DNA of 7,275 bases. Origin: Pseudomonadota bacterium. GTDB lineage: Bacteria; Pseudomonadota; Gammaproteobacteria; Burkholderiales; Burkholderiaceae_D. The first letter of the stretch is position 1. Every line of letters starts with the position of its first letter. The notes under the pieces are model-generated. The model had not been told where the DNA came from. It searched no databases and saw only the letters and a program-made list of their open reading frames with translations. The stretch is taken from NCBI GenBank assembly GCA_023409175.1, contig JAEYIG010000061.1:1-7275 (forward strand). The letters are read 5' to 3'. Positions 6,405 through 7,275 of this stretch are shown one piece after another. A program made the position numbers and the translations under genes.

Positions 6405-7275
6405 TTACTTCTTGCCCGATCCGTTACCACTGATGTCTTCGTAAAAGGCCGTACTGTCAGGAGAACGCCCGAGGAAATACCGGACCATCCTGTCGGCAGG
6501 CAATTCACTGCCTTTTTCCAGAATCGTTTTCCGATAGAACTGTCCGACCTGTGGGTCCATCAGTTTGCCGTTAAAACGCGACAGCATATCGAGTGCCAGA
6601 ACCTTCGACCACAAGTAACCGTAATAGCCTGCAGAATACCCGCTGACGACATGACTGAACTGTCCGGGAAACTGGGTACCCGGGTCATATCCCTGTACCG
6701 TGTCGCCTTCCATGTCAATCCATGTTTTCATCACATCACCGGGCTTGCCACCGTGCAGGGCCATATCGTATTTGGCGTAAAGCACCTGCCGGGAATACAG
6801 GATGCCCTGACCGAACTTGCGGGATTCGTTCAGGCGCTTCAGCATATCCCTGTCGACTTGTGGACAGCCATTGGTGCAGTAATCGGGCAAGGTGGACAAG
6901 GCATCGTAATCGTGTGCCCATTCCTCATACATCTGGGAAGGCGCTTCGACGAAATCCCGTTCTACGCTGGTACCCGACTGGTCGACAAATCGGGTATTGG
7001 ACAAGACGCCATGCAAGACATGACCGAATTCATGCAACATGGTCTCCAGTTCATCCAGATCGAGCCCATTGCGGTTGAAGTTGGCGACCAGAACTGAAAT
7101 CGGCTGACGGTTTTCGGTCGTACTGGAACCCTGAACGGGGAAAGCGGCGGCATGTCCGTATTTGCCTTCTCTCGGGAAAATATCGAGATAGATACCACCG
7201 ATCTGTTTGCCGGAGGCCTTGTCGATCACATCATAATAGACAACGTCCGAATTCCAGACAGGCACATCGGCCTTC
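6405..7275 (-). CDS. M3 family zinc oligopeptidase, C-terminal part (cut by window edge)
   Basis: The visible 289 residues are the catalytic C-terminal half of a thimet-oligopeptidase/Dcp-like metallopeptidase, which trims short peptides; full-length relatives are about 670-700 residues. The zinc site is intact: HEFGH at 7020-7034 gives two His ligands and the catalytic Glu, and the third ligand, Glu of FVEAPSQ, is at 6945-6947, the correct 29 residues after the first His. The substrate-binding loop FSHVVSGYSAGYYGYLW keeps the His and the three Tyr (TOP His600, Tyr605, Tyr609, Tyr612). The frame runs open to the window end (a GTG at 7263-7265 is an internal Val codon), so start, signal peptide and cell location are unknown. 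The C-terminus ends in a short Gly/Ser/Lys tail. A CX3C pair lies at 6864-6878. It is transcribed toward the peptide importer, 82 bases upstream of it. Confidence 0.93.
   Translation of the reverse strand, partial: KADVPVWNSDVVYYDVIDKASGKQIGGIYLDIFPREGKYGHAAAFPVQGSSTTENRQPISVLVANFNRNGLDLDELETMLHEFGHVLHGVLSNTRFVDQSGTSVERDFVEAPSQMYEEWAHDYDALSTLPDYCTNGCPQVDRDMLKRLNESRKFGQGILYSRQVLYAKYDMALHGGKPGDVMKTWIDMEGDTVQGYDPGTQFPGQFSHVVSGYSAGYYGYLWSKVLALDMLSRFNGKLMDPQVGQFYRKTILEKGSELPADRMVRYFLGRSPDSTAFYEDISGNGSGKK

Noticed and set aside
6321..7097. A 258-codon open frame on the plus strand opposite the M3 peptidase
   Set aside because: It is antisense to a peptidase with intact zinc motifs, and its translation shows no recognisable domain; it is a shadow of the real gene.

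Overview
This window reads as a chromosomal segment of a betaproteobacterium. The carboxylesterase, YaeQ and M3 peptidase look like Burkholderiales versions, and the base composition is close to 50% GC by eye, lower than most of that order. An Oxalobacteraceae member, perhaps Oxalobacter-like, is my best guess. That is an inference from protein flavour and composition; no marker gene is present.

The layout has two halves. On the left are three stand-alone housekeeping genes: an alpha/beta-hydrolase carboxylesterase (100-771, +), a YaeQ family protein (818-1366, -) and an MscS-type mechanosensitive channel of the longer, YnaI-like kind (1477-2550, +). The esterase and yaeQ converge on a strong hairpin at 784-817. 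yaeQ and the channel diverge from a 110-base AT-rich gap that carries an extended -10 element for yaeQ.

The right half runs entirely on the minus strand. Transcription enters through an M3 family oligopeptidase, cut by the right window edge (6405-7275). It continues, after an 82-base gap with a hairpin and a candidate promoter, into a tight three-gene peptide ABC importer operon: DppB-type permease (5384-6322), DppC-type permease with a large extra loop (4245-5378) and a fused two-domain ATPase (2536-4248). Gene order and fusion match the Yej plan (yejB-yejE-yejF), but no solute-binding protein is encoded here. The ATPase gene overlaps the 3' end of the channel gene tail to tail.

Functionally the right half suggests peptide uptake coupled with peptide breakdown: the importer would bring in oligopeptides and the zinc peptidase would cleave them, on whichever side of the membrane it sits. 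I found no RNA genes, mobile elements, CRISPR arrays or phage sequence, and no clear sign of an undescribed system. The most unusual items are the acidic periplasmic insert in the second permease, a cysteine pair in the peptidase, and the terminator/promoter architecture between peptidase and importer.
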